Shown here: positions 62,693-64,000 of the stretch, piece by piece
Position numbering within the stretch: the first letter of the stretch is position 1
Layout: the number at the start of each line of letters is the position of its first letter
NCBI RefSeq assembly: GCF_000576425.1
Contig: NZ_KK069993.1
Location: 62,001 to 126,000 of the forward strand
Direction of reading: 5' to 3'
DNA: 64,000 nt
DNA from: Brachybacterium phenoliresistens
GTDB lineage: Bacteria; Actinomycetota; Actinomycetes; Actinomycetales; Dermabacteraceae
The notes under the pieces: model-generated
Databases searched by the model: none
What the model saw: only the letters and a program-made list of their open reading frames with translations
What the model was told of the DNA's origin: nothing
Translations under genes and position numbers: made by a program

Positions 62693-64000
62693 ATGGAGAC
62701 GCACGTACAGGATCCGGGCAAGCTGTTCCATCTGCCGCAGACGCTCGTCATCCCCCTCTTCCAGCGCCCGTACGTGTGGACCGAGGAGCGGCAGTGGACA
62801 CCGCTGGAGGAGGACGTCGAGCGCCTCGTCGACCTGAGAATGACTCAGGCTCCCTCGGCAACTCACTTCCTGGGTGCCGTAGTGATGCAAAGGCACCTCC
62901 GAGCGATGGGTTTCGTCAGCGAGTACGCCCTTATCGACGGGCAGCAGCGCTTGACGACTCTCCAGCTTTTGCTGAACGCGTGCAGCGCCGCGATGCGCGA
63001 CCTGGGGCACGCCGCGCCCGCGAACAACCTCCGCAAGCTGACGCTCCACGACGAGGGCCTCGGCATCGAGGGCGTGGACCGGCTCAAGGTGCGCCACACC
63101 AACAGCGATGGGACGCCCTTCCAAGAGGTCATGGTCGCCAGCTCCCCGACCGAGATCGGCACCTCCGATTCGCCGCACCTGATCACGTCGGCCTACCTGT
63201 TCTTCTACGGCAGAGCCTCCGCGTGGCTGGCGGAGGGCACCCCGGAGGACTCCATTCAGCGCTCCTGGGCACTCGCCACCTCTCTCATGCAGGGCTTGGA
63301 GATCGTCGTCATCAGCCTCGACGCGACGGAGGACTCCCAGTCCATCTTCGAGACCCTCAACGCGCGGGGCACGCCCCTCACGCAGGCCGACCTCGCCAAG
63401 AACCTGGTCTTCCAGAGGCTCGAGGCGGAAGGTTCCGACATCGGCCGAGCCTATGAGCAGAACTGGAGCCTGTTCGACGAGACCTTCTGGACCTCGGAGG
63501 TCCGCCTCGGCCGGTTCACCATCCCGCACGTCTCCCTGTTCCTCAACCACTGGCTCGTCGCCCGCACCGGCGAGGAGGTGCGCACCCCGGCGACCTTCGC
63601 CCGATTCAAGCACTGGCTGACGTACGAGAACACGGGAACGGTCCTCGACATCGTCCAGGACCTTCACGATCGCGCGGTCGAATATCAGCAGTGGATCCGC
63701 GCGGCGCAGGCGAAAGAGCGGCCCGTCAGTACGGTCGAACTCTTCTTCTACCGCACCCTTGCGGCCGATATGCGCACGGTCGCCCCTTTCGCTCTGTGGC
63801 TGTTCGATCCGGCCAACAACGTTCCCCCTCGCGAGGCCGAAGCAGCGCTCACCTGGTTCGAGAGCTGGGTGATCCGACGCGCCATCCTCGGGCTCCCCTC
63901 CGCAGACGTCTCCCGCACCGTCGCGCACCTGATCACGGAGCTCAAGCGTTCGGCCCCGGACGCCGTCGCGCTGACAGTGAGAGACCATCTGCAGCGTCTG
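62693..64000 (+). CDS. DUF262 (GmrS/GmrD-like) restriction protein, partial at the right edge
   Basis: 436 codons are visible and the frame is open at the window end. The DUF262 signature is at the start: PLFQRPYVW (21-29) and the nucleotide-binding/catalytic IDGQQRLTTLQ (81-91). FETLNARGTPLTQADLAKN, another family motif, is at about 222-240. DUF262 is the ParB-like NTPase domain of GmrSD and related type IV enzymes that cut modified phage DNA. The DUF1524 (HNH) partner domain would be beyond base 64000. It adds a modification-dependent arm to this island. Confidence 0.83.
   Translation, partial: METHVQDPGKLFHLPQTLVIPLFQRPYVWTEERQWTPLEEDVERLVDLRMTQAPSATHFLGAVVMQRHLRAMGFVSEYALIDGQQRLTTLQLLLNACSAAMRDLGHAAPANNLRKLTLHDEGLGIEGVDRLKVRHTNSDGTPFQEVMVASSPTEIGTSDSPHLITSAYLFFYGRASAWLAEGTPEDSIQRSWALATSLMQGLEIVVISLDATEDSQSIFETLNARGTPLTQADLAKNLVFQRLEAEGSDIGRAYEQNWSLFDETFWTSEVRLGRFTIPHVSLFLNHWLVARTGEEVRTPATFARFKHWLTYENTGTVLDIVQDLHDRAVEYQQWIRAAQAKERPVSTVELFFYRTLAADMRTVAPFALWLFDPANNVPPREAEAALTWFESWVIRRAILGLPSADVSRTVAHLITELKRSAPDAVALTVRDHLQRL

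Overview
The window is about 70% G+C, with the codon use and promoter habits of an actinobacterium. Several genes have a TANNNT -10 box 6-7 nt before the start codon, which marks leaderless transcripts. BioQ-type biotin operators, a K+-independent H+-pyrophosphatase and a Tat-exported GH43 arabinanase fit a Micrococcales relative such as Brachybacterium; the genus is a guess. I see no rRNA, tRNA or CRISPR array.

The left part (1-18 kb) is metabolic and regulatory. It holds a partial NrtR-like NUDIX regulator, a DUF1801 protein, a GH43 arabinanase with LacI-type operators, and a divergent peptide-utilisation cluster (OPT transporter, AroM, DUF1177, IclR regulator, peptidase E). It continues with an MHS-type transporter, a PhyH dioxygenase and AraC regulator pair, a SWIM zinc-finger protein, a TetR regulator with a perfect 22-bp operator, an MFS transporter plus sulfatase operon, and a methyltransferase.

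From 18.1 to 27.1 kb lies a first defence block: a complete type I Wadjet operon (jetABCD, anti-plasmid SMC system), followed by a RloA/RloB (AbiL-like) ATPase and Toprim pair. From 27 to 40 kb come bioY-bioB under a double operator with a nearby TetR that may be BioQ, a frameshifted VOC gene, an XRE-ImmA/IrrE plus PIN toxin-antitoxin-like pair whose toxin carries an in-frame stop, a CPBP protease, a patatin with an expanded repeat linker, hppA, a sigma-like protein with HNH repeats, and a decayed pRiA4b-ORF3 gene.

From 40 to 42 kb a GntR regulator precedes a mannose-family PTS operon. EIIA is intact, but EIIB and EIIC are internally deleted and truncated. At about 42.06 kb the composition drops and a second defence island begins: an ABC-type ATPase with a C-terminal HEPN RNase motif, then a four-gene minus-strand operon (61.0 to 44.0 kb) resembling DISARM. 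That operon encodes a SNF2/DrmD-like helicase, a large N6-adenine methylase with a one-base frameshift, a 2216-aa DEAD helicase/DUF1998/Vsr-like protein, and a UvrD helicase with a RelE-like N-terminus. A multi-pass membrane protein of unknown function and a DUF262 (GmrSD-like) restriction gene cut by the window edge follow on the other strand.

Four frameshifts (VOC, two in the pRiA4b-ORF3 gene, and the methylase) can each be repaired by adding a single G/C, three of them in or beside a G/C run. Homopolymer undercalls in the assembly are therefore as likely as real decay.
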